Of a stretch of DNA of 64,000 bases, positions 34,621-46,742 are shown in pieces. This DNA is from Theocolax elegans. Its lineage: Eukaryota > Arthropoda > Insecta > Hymenoptera > Cerocephalidae. The notes beneath the pieces are model-generated. The model worked only from the letters and a program-made list of their open reading frames with translations, did no database searches and was not told where the DNA came from. The position numbers were made by a program, and so were the translations under genes. The stretch spans positions 6,971,125 to 7,035,124 of the forward strand of contig CM047429.1 of assembly GCA_026168455.1 (NCBI GenBank), read 5' to 3'. The stretch's first letter is position 1, and every line of letters starts with the position of its first letter.

Positions 34621-34742
34621 ATTGGCAGTTAATAATTTATTATATTTTATTAATTTTTAAGTTTATTAGTCTGTTTAGCATTTTCTATATCAGATCCTTT
34701 TTTATAATTGTTTTTTGGTAACTAATACATAATTATTTTATA

Positions 34743-34885
34743 ATGGTATATGATAAGCCTTCGTTTAAAAGAAAAAGAGAAGGAGATACAGAAAATGGTA
34801 AACAGACAATGAAATTAAAATGCGTATCTTGGCAACCAGATTGGTTACGAGATGACGCATTAAAAGATTGGTTACAAAAGGACCC
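34743..34885 (+). pseudogene. Short exon-like ORF cut by a Copia LTR
   Basis: From an ATG at 34743 the frame encodes a lysine-rich start and SWQPDWLRDDALKDWLQKDP. The xxWLxxxxxxDWLxKDP pattern resembles the N-terminus found before BED-type or hAT-related zinc-finger regions in insects. The frame runs into the Copia LTR at 34886, whose first codons supply the stop (34902-34904). It could be a host exon or part of a DNA transposon. Confidence 0.4.
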
Positions 34886-35402
34886 TGTTGGAGTGGTGGA
34901 GTAAAAAATACAGTGTGAGTTCTTAGTAATAATATAATATAATGTAATAATAGAGTGGCAAAAGCCTGTCGGCACGTCCGACTACATCGGAGTCTTGGCG
35001 TAGAGTAGTGTACATAATAGGCGCTTAGAGTATAGACGCAAGACATGCCCGGTACGCTTGCTCTCGCGTGAGCTCGTATGATTGCACAAAATCGTTGTAA
35101 ACCAATAGATGGCGTGACGTGTACCATTTCGGAGTAATATAACGATCATAAATATTTACATATTACAGCACGCCTCCTAAATTTTATGATCGTTATTTCA
35201 TACAAACATTATCTACTTTTCGCAATTTATAACAATCTTAACGCTTGTCTGTTTTTCAAAAACATGATTTTATCTAGACTTTTAGTCAGCATATCTGCTA
35301 AGTTTGAATTTGAATCTATTTTTACAATGTTGATAATTCCGTTTTCATAATTTTCATTTATGAAATGTATGACGTAGCGTTTTCTATCGAAATGATAGAA
35401 TT
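34886..35402 (-). mobile_element. Ty1/Copia 3' fragment: RNase H tail and 3' LTR
   Basis: On the minus strand 35402-35190 encodes EFYHFDRKRYVIHFINENYE and then NSNLADMLTKSLDK, the Copia RNase H end (HIDIxYHFIRE..., NLADxLTKxL). A GGAGGCG purine stretch then leads into a 282-bp LTR (35167-34886) with TGTAATATG and CCAACA ends. The 5' portion is missing beyond 35402. Confidence 0.75.
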
Positions 35403-36430
35403 CTCGGAACGCTAGTCACGGATAATATTAGTTATATTTGTTATTAATAATTTGTTTATCCTCAACACCGATTATTCATAAAATAATACAAACCTTGTTC
35501 AGCTTCAATTTATTCTAATCCAGGTCTAGGAAACTAATTACGTAATTAAATTTTCAAATACCGGCAATCGGTAGAGCTAATACTCCTACCTACACGTGGT
35601 TCGGCTCCGCCAACGAGAAAATGGCGGGCTGCTGATTTTATCGTGGACGGGGAAGTATCAATAGATATATGTACAGGTATTAGGAAAAAATATAATGTTT
35701 ATTAGATTTCACACTTCGCTATATATACATAGGTATTCTCGCCGACTTACATAATTACAAAAAAATTATAATCTTTATATCCGTCACATCAACCTTTCCA
35801 TCAGTTATAATTCGTATTCCCCTTTAATATTACTAACGACTTAACCCGAGATTCACGTAGCCTATCTAATTATGATGTGTATTGCGATACACAGAGAAAC
35901 TCAATAAATATTATATTGTTTATCACGATTAATCACGAGATTTCCATCATCGATTTATCAGAGTAATCCAAAATAAAGAACCGAAAACCGCGCGAAAAGA
36001 TCCGGGTGTCGACGCTTCACGCACTCCCGATTTAATAATTTTAATAAAATAATATAGAAAAAATATGGCCGGCGCACAGTACACTTACCGCACGCGAGCT
36101 TCAACTCTTTCGTCTCGTCTCAATAATCCCTTTCCAATACTTCTCCAATAATTTTCCAAAATCTCCTCAAAATCTCAACAATAATATTTCCTCAAAATAC
36201 GGATAATTGTTCCTCCAAATTATAGGTAATATTAGCAATCGTAATTAATCCTTCTCAATAATTAACTCGGCAATATTATATTCAAATACTAGATTTTTAC
36301 AATATATATGCTTCTCTTTTCACAGTTCGGCAGATACTAATTATTTCCGGCTTCTTGCCGGTTTCATCCCTTTAATTGCCGATTCGCGGCGCTAGTTTCC
36401 CTCATTTCCGTCATTTTAAACCATTTATCT
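35403..36430. other. Unassigned segment, possibly another solo LTR
   Basis: It has a mixed composition, short GC-rich words (CGGCTCCGCCAACGAG) and no coding signal. Abrupt change from Copia coding at its left and LINE coding at its right suggests an inserted block, but I cannot define ends. Confidence 0.35.
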
Positions 36431-36431
36431 G

Positions 36432-37473
36432 TTGACTACGTCATTAGGATACTATATAGCCGTCGACGCTACTGCCACCTATTACGGAGTTCGCAGTGTT
36501 AAATTAATACAACGATTGTGCAATACTATTGTAAGATTTATTTATCATCTGAAGCGGGATACATTTCTTCGACCATATTATGAAAAATTGGGATGGTTGT
36601 CTTTGGCAGATCGTCGTAGATATTTTTTGGGGATTAGCATGTACAAGCTCCTTGCTACTCACAAACCTCATTACCTGTTTGATCTGCTTACTATTAATAA
36701 CGATGACTGTAGAAGGTCCGGTCGCATAAACTCATTATTCATTATCCCGACTGCAACAAGGGATAGTTATAAAATGTCATTCTCTATTCAAAGTATGTTG
36801 TTATGGGAAAGTATCCCTGCCAGCACAAAACGTCTTAAATACGTTATCAGACGTTTTTAAAACGTTTAAAACGCTTAAAAACGTTTTAAAAACGTCTTCG
36901 AGGCGGACAGTGCTATTAGGGATACCAGCCAGTATTAGAGATAGTAGTTTGGCTATTTTTAAAAAAACCTTTCGCAACCATTTGATACACAATTCAATTT
37001 AATTGATATTACTGTTGATTTCGAACCTTACGCATGTGATATTAAAAGGCCTCAAATTAGTGCAAATATTGAAGCTTAAATTATAATTGTTACGTTATTA
37101 ATTTAATTAATGCTAATTTTATTATTTTATTAATTTTATTTTATCTTGATTCTTCTTTATTATTCTTTTCGTTTCATATTGCCAACAGTAATTATTCACT
37201 ATGTAATTTATTTCTGTCTATACAATTATACCGTTTTATGCTATAAACTGATAATGATAAACTTATAATGATAATGATAATGACAATGTTAATTTGAAAC
37301 ATTCCAGATATACGTCAAATTGTATAGCGAATCATAGATGTAAAATTAGATTTATATTACGTTGATCCAAGTATCTGTATGTTTATATGTTTAATATATT
37401 TTTTGTATTACTAATGAAATTGCCATTCGGTCTTTATGACCTTGGCAAAAATAAATTCCAGTTATCAATCAAT

Positions 37474-37475
<2 letters not shown>
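36432..37475 (+). pseudogene. Non-LTR retrotransposon RT C-terminus and 3' tail
   Basis: The ORF (36432-36860) reads LIQRLCNTIVRFIYHLKRDT, YEKLGWLSLADRRRYFLGIS and later a FSIQSMLLWESIPAS motif. This is the conserved C-terminal region after the RT thumb in jockey/CR1-like LINEs (xxWxSLPxxIR). Coding resumes after an ACGTTTTAAA-rich insert (about 36821-36921) with SSLAIFKKTFRNHL, the last motif. An AT-rich 3' UTR follows, ending near AATAAATTCC and a CAAT/TC simple repeat. Confidence 0.7.
36821..36921. repeat. ACGTTTTAAA-rich short insertion in the LINE tail
   Basis: About 100 bp of self-complementary words (ACGTTTTTAAAACGTTT and variants) separates SIPAS from SSLAIF. The sequences on either side, TATCCCTGCCAGCA and GATACCAGCCAGTA, are similar and may be a decayed target duplication. 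Confidence 0.5.
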
Positions 37476-37504
<29 letters not shown>

Positions 37505-37510
<6 letters not shown>

Positions 37511-38534
37511 AAAAACGGTCAAAACGATGACTTGTTGTGTCCGCTCACGGCCGTGTTCCCGAGCTCTCTGCTTCATCCTGCGAGAGCGCTGCGCGCATGC
37601 GTCGCGACAGTTTCCGTGCCGTGCGAGCGCGGCCTTATAGCGAGAGCGGCTTGATGTTGTTGTCGGCGTTCTGCTTAGCTGTTCGGTCGAGACAACGACA
37701 ACGAGGACGAGTTGGCGACGACGAGGGCTGCTGTTGTGTGGTAATTATTACCTCGTTCCTTTTTTGTTTATCGACTAATAGGTCGCTGAGTTGGTTTCAG
37801 GTGGACGGCGAACATTACTGCCGTGGTTTACGGGTCGTGGCTGCTCGGCGTATGCGAGTACGTGTCGCTTTCTCTGTCTCTCTCTATCTCGTGGCTTTTT
37901 TGGCTGCTGAGACGCATCTTCACGACGTCGGCTTCGGATATTGTTCCTCAGGTCTACAGCGCGGCTACTATTACACGGTAAGGAGTAACTTGGCAGGCGC
38001 CTTAATATTTAGTTAGTATATGTGAGCAATGTTTATGCTCACGTAACCTCTAACCTTGGCTCCTATTCCCCTCTACTCCTGTACTCAGCCTTGTGTACTC
38101 CTATCTGCTCCTTAGTATTGAAAAACATACTCATTAGCATGCTTCACAGGTTGATCTTCATGTACGAGTTTGTTGCTGCTGTGTGGCTCCTTCAGTATTG
38201 AGGCTACTCCGGATATGCTGTTGTGACTGCTACAAGAGCAGTCTTCCTTGGCTTTGGACATCGGTGCCCTGTCTGTACTCCTGCGCTGCCTTCACACTCA
38301 GCTGATATCTCCAGGCTCTCCGAATGCTGTTCGCCCTGTACGTGGCCTCTTGGTGGCTAAGTGGTCTTCTCGACTCGTGGGTGGCTGCTGGCTCCGCTTC
38401 AATTCCAGCGTACACCTTGTGCTCGGTGTTAGGCGTGTTTTTTATAGGGTTTAGGGGATTATATATAGTGTAATGGGTAGGTAGGAATGTGTGTGCTCGC
38501 TTCGCAACATGACAGGCACACTTGCCTTGTCACA
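37505..38534 (-). mobile_element. LTR-like block beside a TC microsatellite
   Basis: Read on the minus strand it starts TGTGACAAGGCAAG and ends TTTTTTGTCAC, next to the TC run at 37478-37504. The first part aligns with the LTR-like block at 22501 and the third resembles 5514-6632 in layout. ORFs such as 37537-38016 show no domain. No target duplication is seen. Confidence 0.5.
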
Positions 38535-38736
38535 ATATACATATATATATATGTTTTAGGCTGTGATATTACTTTTAGTTTTACTATTACGTTTAGTTTA
38601 CGTTGCTTGTGATATCATTTACGTTATTTATTAATATTGAAATTTATAAACCTTATATATTATTTTTTTGTAATTTATAATTAAACATATATCTATCTAT
38701 CAATCTATCTATCTATCTCTCTATACCTTCGTGAAG

Positions 38737-38919
38737 GTTGGGGATGCATTGCGCAGAATGGAGGCGAGGTTGCGCAATCAAAACTCGATACTGGCGGAAT
38801 ACAAATCTGTACAGTCTGAATTGTTATCTGAAAATGAACTCTTGAAGCAGCAACTTGAAAATTTGCAGAAAAATTTAATTATCAAACAAAAACTTTTTGA
38901 AAATAATATTTTAACATAA
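38737..38919 (+). CDS. Coiled-coil exon candidate (terminal exon?)
   Basis: After a CTATCT simple repeat and a weak acceptor (AG at 38735-38736), the frame encodes about 60 residues starting VGDALRRMEARLRNQNSILA with regular leucine heptads, then a stop. Codon quality looks better than surrounding DNA. No neighbouring exon was found. It may be a stranded terminal exon of a host gene or a chance frame. Confidence 0.3.
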   Translation, partial: VGDALRRMEARLRNQNSILAEYKSVQSELLSENELLKQQLENLQKNLIIKQKLFENNILT

Positions 38920-39874
38920 ATGAGTAATAAATATAAAGCATCTGAGTATTTAAACGTTAATTATAATTTCTGTTGAACTTTTATTATTCTACTATGCCAA
39001 CGCATTTAAGTGCTACTGGCATGAGAGAGAAGTATATTGTTGCTTATAAATTGTGGTTTAAATTGATAAGCACTCACTAAATATAATGTTAAATGGTTCT
39101 ATTGCATAAATTAACAAATCTACTCTTGAATGTACTATTACTTTTATTAATCTATTGTTATTTTTTTCTACTTTTATGTTATGGTTTTTACGATTGAGAA
39201 ATTTACGCTGTCAACTATATAGAAATCGCTAAATAGCGTTAAAATATTTAAATGTATAAGAATAATTGGCAACTGGAGCGTCCGACATTAGGGCTCATTG
39301 TTTGGAGCGTGCGTGAACCTCGATCCAGGGTTTACTTGAAGCGGTTAAGAATGGCTATGAGATGTTGCTTCTTGGTCTGTCGGAGGATTTGTGTTTATCG
39401 AACACACTGAAAAGTTTGACTGCATTTTCCCCCCATGGTTTGTATATTTTCAAGTGATAAACGATTTTTGAGGGATATTCTAGGTAGGTATGAAAAAAAG
39501 GTAAGTAAGTGAAAAAAAGCGCAAATTTTTTTTTCACTTGACACAACTCTAATGTAAGAGTAACGTATAATTCGGTATTTTTTTGAAAAGCTAGTACCTG
39601 AAGAGGTCTGTAAATCATGGCATACGAAACGTCTTATAATTGTTTACAAAATTAGATGTGTGTAATTTATTACCTACCTAGAATATCCCTCAAAAATCGT
39701 TTATCACTTAAAAACACTGAAAAAAAATAAAGCAGATTTTGCTTGAGAGCCAAGTATTATCTACCGCGGTGACTCCGTTAAATTAGACAAAGGTTTTACT
39801 CCTTTAAAAGCCAAACATTTTCTGCTTGGGCCTATCAAGCAATACATACTTGGCATTTAAGAAGAAATAGACCT

Positions 39875-39910
<36 letters not shown>
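38920..39910. other. AT-rich DNA with a ~45-bp inverted repeat
   Basis: Bases 39451-39490 (AAGTGATAAACGATTTTTGA onward) recur inverted at 39672-39712. The ~180 bp between them could form a hairpin loop. No coding signal. Confidence 0.5.
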
Positions 39911-39917
<7 letters not shown>

Positions 39918-39964
39918 GGTGATCCAGAAACATAGGTAACATATATTTATATATATATATATAT

Positions 39965-40958
39965 GGGGTATTCCACGTGAAGTGGTCCGATCAAAATTTT
40001 AAAATGCACCAAATTTTGGGTACACATTGCCAATGTTTTTCAGAATACAGAAAAAAATTTTTAGGTACTGGAATCTATTTGCTCAAAAGTTATTCTAACC
40101 TCAAAAAGTGAATTTTTTCTAGTTTTTTTCAACACCAGCTGGGTTTACCGCTATTTAACTCAAAATCTATCAACTTTTACTATAAAACATTATATATAAC
40201 ATTCGTTGCTAACTATGTCTAGAATTTATCCTTCTGGGTTAGAATTTCTAATCTCAAGGTTAATGACAAATAAACTACATGTCAACATTCAACTTAAAAA
40301 TAGTGTAAGTGCGCCACAATTGACTTTTTTATCCAAAAGTCTAAAAAAAAGCTTGAAGCAATTCCTTTCAAATGGTCTGTAGCATTTTTGAGGCCTTCAA
40401 TTCTGTAAAAAGTTATGATAATTTAAAGAAATTCGATATTTTTTTAAAAATTTTAATGGGAATTACCATGTAAATTTTTGTGAATTTTATGTCTCTCTTT
40501 AAATTATCATAACTTTTTACAGAATTGAAGGCCTCAAAAATGCTACAGACCATTTGAAAGGAATTGCTTCAAGCTTTTTTTTAGACTTTTGGATAAAAAA
40601 GTCAATTGTGGCACACTTACACTATTTTTAAGTTGAATGTTGACATGTAGTTTATTTGTCATTAACCTTGAGATTAGAAATTCTAACCCAGAAGGATAAA
40701 TTCTAGACATAGTTAGCAACGAATGTTATATATAATGTTTTATAGTAAAAGTTGATAGATTTTGAGTTAAATAGCGGTAAACCCAGCTGGTGTTGAAAAA
40801 AACTAGAAAAAATTCACTTTTTGAGGTTAGAATAACTTTTGAGCAAATAGATTCCAGTACCTAAAAATTTTTTTCTGTATTCTGAAAAACATTGGCAATG
40901 TGTACCCAAAATTTGGTGCATTTTAAAATTTTGATCGGACCACTTCACGTGGAATACC

Positions 40959-40960
<2 letters not shown>
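39965..40960. mobile_element. Nested 996-bp near-perfect palindrome (465-bp arms)
   Basis: Left arm 39965-40429 and right arm 40496-40960 are complementary with about one mismatch seen; the loop is 66 bp. The ends are GGGGTATTCCACGTGAAGTG and its complement, in a TA repeat, so a TA or ATAT target is likely. A transcript would make a long double-stranded hairpin. No coding. Confidence 0.9.
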
Positions 40961-40994
<34 letters not shown>

Positions 40995-41660
40995 CGGTTC
41001 AGGAAATTAATTCGAGAATATTCCCGTCGGAATTTTTAAAAAATATTCGTTAGGCGAGGCGTAATTAATTTTTGAAATGGGCCAATCAGAGGTCGGATTA
41101 GAGAAGATAGGTGCGCGGCGTTGCCGCGCAAGACTCATGCAACAGGTGAACGAGCGAAGCGGCCGAGACGCCTGAACATAGCTAATGCGTATAGCAGAAG
41201 CGAAGATCGCGAAAGCGAATGAATCGCAAAATATATTTTACGAGATTAAATGTATAAATCAAATGTACAATCAAGAAAATGATTTTTATTTAAGTTTAAA
41301 TTAGACCGCAGACTAATAAATTCATTACTACTATTATTAATTTACTTACTAAATCTATAATACGCGTGCGTTATAAATATGAGATTATTACAGTTTTTAA
41401 TCTCATCGTATTTACATTAATTTATTGAAACCTTTATGACGAATTTTAAGACAATAAAATTTTGAATTGAATTAAGTTTTGTGTACAATATAGCCAATAA
41501 ATACGTTTACCATGGAGATATATCGCTACATATTGGAAATATATTAGTTAATTTTGCAAGTATATTGGCAATAATATTGCTAGTGAAATAATTCCTAGTC
41601 CGTTTAAATAAAATTTAGCTCAAGCCTCAATTCACCACTGAAAAAACAATACCACCGTGA

Positions 41661-41798
41661 GCGCTCTCCGATGTTTGCGCACATCAAATTTTATGTTAGC
41701 GGTGTAAGCCCGCCGCGGGCGCTCGCCGACGTTCGCGCTTATTAAATTTTGTGCTCGCGGAGTAAGTCCGCCGCGGACGCTCTCTGACGTCCGCACTG
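41661..41798. repeat. 58-bp tandem repeat, 2.4 copies, GC-rich
   Basis: Units at 41661, 41719 and 41777 (partial) share CGCTCxCxGACGTxxGC and GTAAGxCCGCCGCGG. It lies in the centre of the fold-back element and differs sharply from its AT-rich surroundings. Confidence 0.8.
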
Positions 41799-42949
41799 CA
41801 AGAGCAAACGTGCTCGAAAAAAGTTACTTCGTTAAAATTACAATTCATTGTGTTTCAGACTTAATAAATATTTTGGAAAACTCGTTCCAAATGTTTAGGA
41901 TAATAATTCCAATAGTCTGGCTGTTGAATTTAATTGAGTGTTCAATATACAAAATGCCAATAAATAACTACCATAAATTCGCAATATATACGTAACATAT
42001 GAGCAATAATATTGCTAATAAGTTAATTCCGAGTCCGTGTAAAATAAAATCTAGCTGAACCCTCGATGAAGTTTTATAATAGTCTGGGAATCATCTAGCT
42101 ATAATATATCTATAATATGTTTACCTTTACCAAATACTTTTAAACTGATTTTTTATAATATATTAGTATATGCTGAACAAATCGATATGATTAAAATTAA
42201 TTGGATCATATCTTTACTAAAAATCGGTATTATGAGAAATCGTGGATTTATGTCACGCATCTTAGTAATTATTCGGATGACCAAAGAAAGACGTTCATTC
42301 ACGTTTTCATCCACTTGAGGTAATAAAAGATCATTGATTCTTTAGTAGTATTGACAATTTGGTAAATGTTATAAGTTCTGGAAGACACGAAACATATTGG
42401 CGATATATTGATAATACTTTGGCAATATGTTGGCAACATATTGGCAACATATTGGCAATTTTATTGTCTTAAAATTCGTCATAAAGGTTTCAATAAATTA
42501 ATGTAAAAACGATGAGCTTAAAAACTGTAATAATCTCATATTTATAACGCACGCATATCATAGATTTAGTGAATAAATTAATAATAGTAGTAATGAATTT
42601 ATTAGTCTGCGGTCTAATTTAAACTTAAATAAAAATCATTTTCTTGATTGTACATTTGATTTATACATTTAATCTCGTAAAATATATTTTGCGATTCATT
42701 CGCTTTCGCGATCTTCGCTTCTGCTATACGCATTAGCTATGTTCAGGCGCCTCGGCCGCTTCGCTCGTTCACCTGTTGCACACCTATCTTCTCTAATCCG
42801 GCCTCTGATTGGCCCATTTCACAAATTAATTACGCCTTGCCTAATTAATATTTTTTTAAAATTCCGACTGGATTATACTCGAATTAATTTCCTGAACCGG
42901 TATATATATATGTTACCTATGTTTCTGAATCACCCTGTATATTAAAATT

Positions 42950-43228
42950 TTTAGAAAAGGAATAGCACGTAAAGATTTTAAGAAAGTTGAAAGTAAAGAC
43001 TGTTATTATATGTTTAATTATTGAAGTTAATATTTTTCAAGTGTATAGTCAATAATATAACTCCCATATTTTCTCTACTTATTTATATTATTTTATTACA
43101 CCTTTTTTATATATTCCATAATAGTTTTCTGCAATTGAAAATATTGAAATCAAAAACACCTTCCAAGAAGGTGTCAAAACCCGCAAGTATTTTGTGTTGA
43201 CACCTTTTTTATATGTAACTTATACTTA

Positions 43229-43295
<67 letters not shown>

Positions 43296-43611
43296 TTTCT
43301 ACAATTGAAAGTACTGAAATCAAAGCGGCGTAATCGACAAGTATTTTGTATATCTTACCGTAAATTTGTGATTAATTAAACATTTACATATATTTCTTAA
43401 ACTCCAGAAAAAGTTCTGCAATAGAAAGTACTGAAATCAAAGCGGAATCAACAAGTATTTGAATCTAACTCCCATATTTTCTCTACTTATTTATATTATT
43501 TTATTACACCTTTTTTATATATTCCATAATAGTTTTCTGCAATTGAAAATATTGAAATCAAAAACACCTTCCAAGAAGGTGTCAAAACCCGCAAGTATTT
43601 TGTGTTGACAC

Positions 43612-43658
<47 letters not shown>

Positions 43659-44132
43659 TTTCTACAATTGAAAGTACTGAAATCAAAGCGGCGTAATCGA
43701 CAAGTATTTTGTATATCTTACCGTAAATTTGTGATTAATTAAACATTTACATATATTTCTTAAACTCCAGAAAAAGTTCTGCAATAGAAAGTACTGAAAT
43801 CAAAGCGGAATCAACAAGTATTTATTTTTTAAAAATACAAATATCTATTAAATTGAAAACAAACATTTTTTCAGAAAAGCATCCTACAAATTTACATTTC
43901 AATTCTAGTCCTGTCATGTCCTACAAGCAATAAATAAATAATTTTTTAATAATTTTATTAATTTCTGCAAAACTGATAAAAAATAAATTTCTGACTTTTT
44001 TATTCTCTTTAAATACACAATGTCTATCCTTACCGTGTTTTACAGCAATAGATAAACAATTTTATATAATAGTAATAATATTCATTTGTGCAAAATTAAT
44101 TTCTGCAAAACTAATAAAAAAGTAATTTCTCT
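42950..44132 (+). repeat. Dispersed AT-rich repeat block (copy B), split by Gypsy-3
   Basis: It includes a ~400-bp tandem duplication (43061 and 43469 start the same CTCCCATATTTTCTCTAC run), each half with a TA microsatellite and ~50-bp ACAATTGAAAGTACTGAAAT / CGACAAGTATTT motifs. The block continues after Gypsy-3 at 59397-59441. An inverted copy lies at 59745-60690. A CACCTTCCAAGAAGGTG hairpin recurs in both halves. Confidence 0.75.
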
Positions 44133-45948
44133 TGTGACTGTTGTTTGAGCGTTCTGAAGGAACGAGAAAGTGACAATTCGGCAAAGAGTTGACCGTTATA
44201 TAGAGTCATAAAAAAAAATGTCTCTTTTCCTTCGGTTCGCTACATACAACGCGGCGCGCTTCGTTTTAGCCTATACTTTCGTATAATAGCAGGGTTGAAG
44301 CATCTAGAAAACGTACAACTCAAAAATATAGAGAGCTACCGTGCTTAAACTTTAAAAATTGATTTATCTACCAAAATTAATTAATTTGATTTTTATTCCT
44401 TTCTTAAATCCGATTTTTATTGATTTTATCCTTATTTTGAAATGCTGTCTATCTTATATGTAAACAAAAAAACTAATAATAAAATTCGTCGAATGAACCA
44501 CAAAGTTCTCCTTGTTTCCAAGTGAACCCAAAGTTCTCTTCGACAACTTACTCTGTTTGATACAAGAAAAACTTGCTAAATGAACCACAAAGTTCTCCTT
44601 GTTTCCAAGTGAACCCAAAGTTCTCTTTAACAGTTTACTCTATTTACTATGAGAAAAATTGCCCAAATGAACCACAAAGTTCTCCTTGTTTCCAAGTGAA
44701 CCCAAAGTTCTCTTCGTCAACTTACTCTCTTTGATTATTATTTAATTCTAAATAGGTTGAAATAATAAAATTTGAATTACTTTTTTTTTATTATGTTTTT
44801 CTTCTTTAATACTTGGATTTTAATTTTAATATAATATTTTACAATATAGATTGAATTTGAATATAAATGAAAAATTAAGAATTGAAAATAGAAAAATTGA
44901 GTGTGAAACACCAAGTTGCCTCTAGTCCGCCTGTGGACTAGATCAACCATAAATTTCTCCACTCGAGGGGTGATCGTATGAATGATGCTGTGGTCCTTGG
45001 TGCTGGCCTTTTTATACGGTGACGAGCTCATTTGAACCAATCTGTAAGACAAAGAGCTTCAATTTCGACGAATGAGGATGATCCTTGAATTTTCCTTGCT
45101 CGAATTTTCTTAAACGGGAGAAAAGCTGCACCAATTGTAGACCAAGTTAACGCCCACACACGCCTTCCTACATATATGCTCGTTACGTAAGAGAAAGATA
45201 AAAAACAGAGTAGGAGAAAATTTTCGGAGCCCTTAAAGTAAAGTAGAGAGGGACAATATTTCCTTCTCTCTCGCACGCTCGCTTTTTCTTAATTTTATAA
45301 TATTTCTTAATTAAACAATAAATGGTAGATATTTTCAAAATTAGATATAATAATTAAATTCTGTATAAAAAGTTATACATTTACAAATTTGAATGAAAGC
45401 TGTATGTTAATTTAATAAAAAGTTATATTATAAAATATACAGATATTCGTTTAACTATTATTTATTGTTGAATTATGGTTGAATCTAATAATCATTTTAA
45501 AGTATTAAAAAAAAAATTATATTTATAGAATTTTAATTATTAATTAAAATAGTAAAATTATTATTATTATAAAAGAGAATAAAAGAAAATTTAGGGTATT
45601 ATATAAAAATATATAATTAACACTATTTTCTATAATAACAAAATATTATAATATAAAAAAAATGGAAATAATATTTAAAATAATATTTTTTTTGGTAAGA
45701 CTTCTTAACATAGCTTAAAAACGCATAGAAGATGCATCGATGTTCATTCGCATCGAACGCAGGTCAAGCGCCACATCTGGTTACAATTCACTTGACTAGG
45801 GTCGAGTTGTAAAGCGAGAGAAGTCTCTCACTCGGTACGCATCGAAGCCGCTCATAAAATTCTTTAATTTTTCCTATATATATATATTCTACATATATTC
45901 TAAGTTTTCTTCTTATTATTTTCTATAAAACTTGACGGAGACGTTACA
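44133..45948 (-). repeat. 3' LTR of Gypsy-3 (1,816 bp)
   Basis: Plus-strand ends are TGTGACTG and GACGTTACA. It holds three 87-bp tandem units from 44492, 44579 and 44666, each with AATGAACCACAAAGTTCTCC and a second AAAGTTCTCTT. It differs from the other LTR by a 25-bp GC-rich segment near 44255 and a few substitutions. Confidence 0.95.
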
Positions 45949-45957
45949 CCCCCATAC
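45949..45957 (-). promoter_or_regulatory. Polypurine tract of Gypsy-3
   Basis: Minus-strand GTATGGGGG abuts the 3' LTR start TGTAACGTC, the normal place of the plus-strand primer. Confidence 0.65.
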
Positions 45958-46103
45958 TAAAACGGTTAGTAGTTATCTAAAAAGATAACTATTAATCGAT
46001 CTCTGAGTTTACAATTATAATAATAAATTTTAAGAGAAAAAAAAAATTACAAAAAATAAAATAATGAAATAAAGATTATTAATCACAACTCAAACAGATT
46101 CGT

Positions 46104-46742
46104 TTACAATTGAAAGAAAGGTTTTTGCTTTGCAACTTCAGTAGGTTTATTTTCTTCATTAACTGCATTAGACGACTGTGGTACATTAATATTCGTTGGT
46201 TGAGTTAAAAGTTCTCTACCCAGTTCGACATTGGTTTCTTCTTGTGGTGGTCTTCTCCCTAAGTATATTAATAGATGTGTAACTGAGCTCCAAATTGCTC
46301 CTAACAGATAAAGTGACCATCCATACACTGCATGTAAGGCATAGCCCTGAATTAATATGTCTATTATTGTTTTAATAACTTGAAAGATCATAAATATAGC
46401 AATGATCCCTGCACTAGCAGTTCCAAATGTTAAGAATTTACTCCACATCCGATCCCAGGTGTTATCAATAATTTTTTCTACGGCTCCATCATTCAACAAT
46501 TTTACAATTACACCATTTTCATCCATGATGGGATGTCCACGTAATTCTCTTGCTATGTCGTTTAATAATGCTGCTCTTTCTATTGGGAACATTATTCTTT
46601 CATTAATATGGCTTAACTCAACATCAGTATAAACTCCTGATTTGGCTAAGTTAACTGGATTTGTATAATTCCAAGTTGTTCTTGTAGTTGGTTTAATAAT
46701 TGCAGGTTCCTTAGCTTCTGTTGGTCTAGGTAAAATTTTATA
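46104..46742 (-). pseudogene. Env-type glycoprotein, C-terminal part with membrane segments
   Basis: Same frame as the middle part but separated from it by a single TAG (46743-46745). It has an ectodomain end, a long hydrophobic segment beginning FGTASAGIIAIFMIFQVIKT, a second hydrophobic stretch, and a polar cytoplasmic tail of ~55 residues. This is the layout of a membrane-anchored fusion glycoprotein. Confidence 0.65.

Larger units (their letters stand above)
39915..42937. mobile_element. Fold-back DNA element with ~0.5-kb inverted ends
   Basis: The ends are CAGGGTGATCCAGAAACATA and its complement (one mismatch), flanked by TA. Inverted similarity continues inward to about 41465 on the left and 42460 on the right, through the GCGAAGATCGCGAAAGCGAA region. 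The left arm is split by the nested palindrome 39965-40960 in a TA repeat. The middle (41470-42455) has no transposase, so it is non-autonomous. Confidence 0.8.

Noticed and set aside
37436..38454. ORF of 159 residues and neighbours
   Set aside because: Inside an LTR-like block; composition is driven by GC-rich words and no motif is seen.
42950..43900. CRISPR-like array from evenly spaced repeats
   Set aside because: The organism is a eukaryote, spacing is irregular, and the repeats diverge inside AT-rich duplicated blocks.
45028..45276. ORFs of 82 and 91 residues, identical in both Gypsy-3 LTRs
   Set aside because: They repeat because the LTRs repeat, show no domain, and LTRs rarely encode protein.
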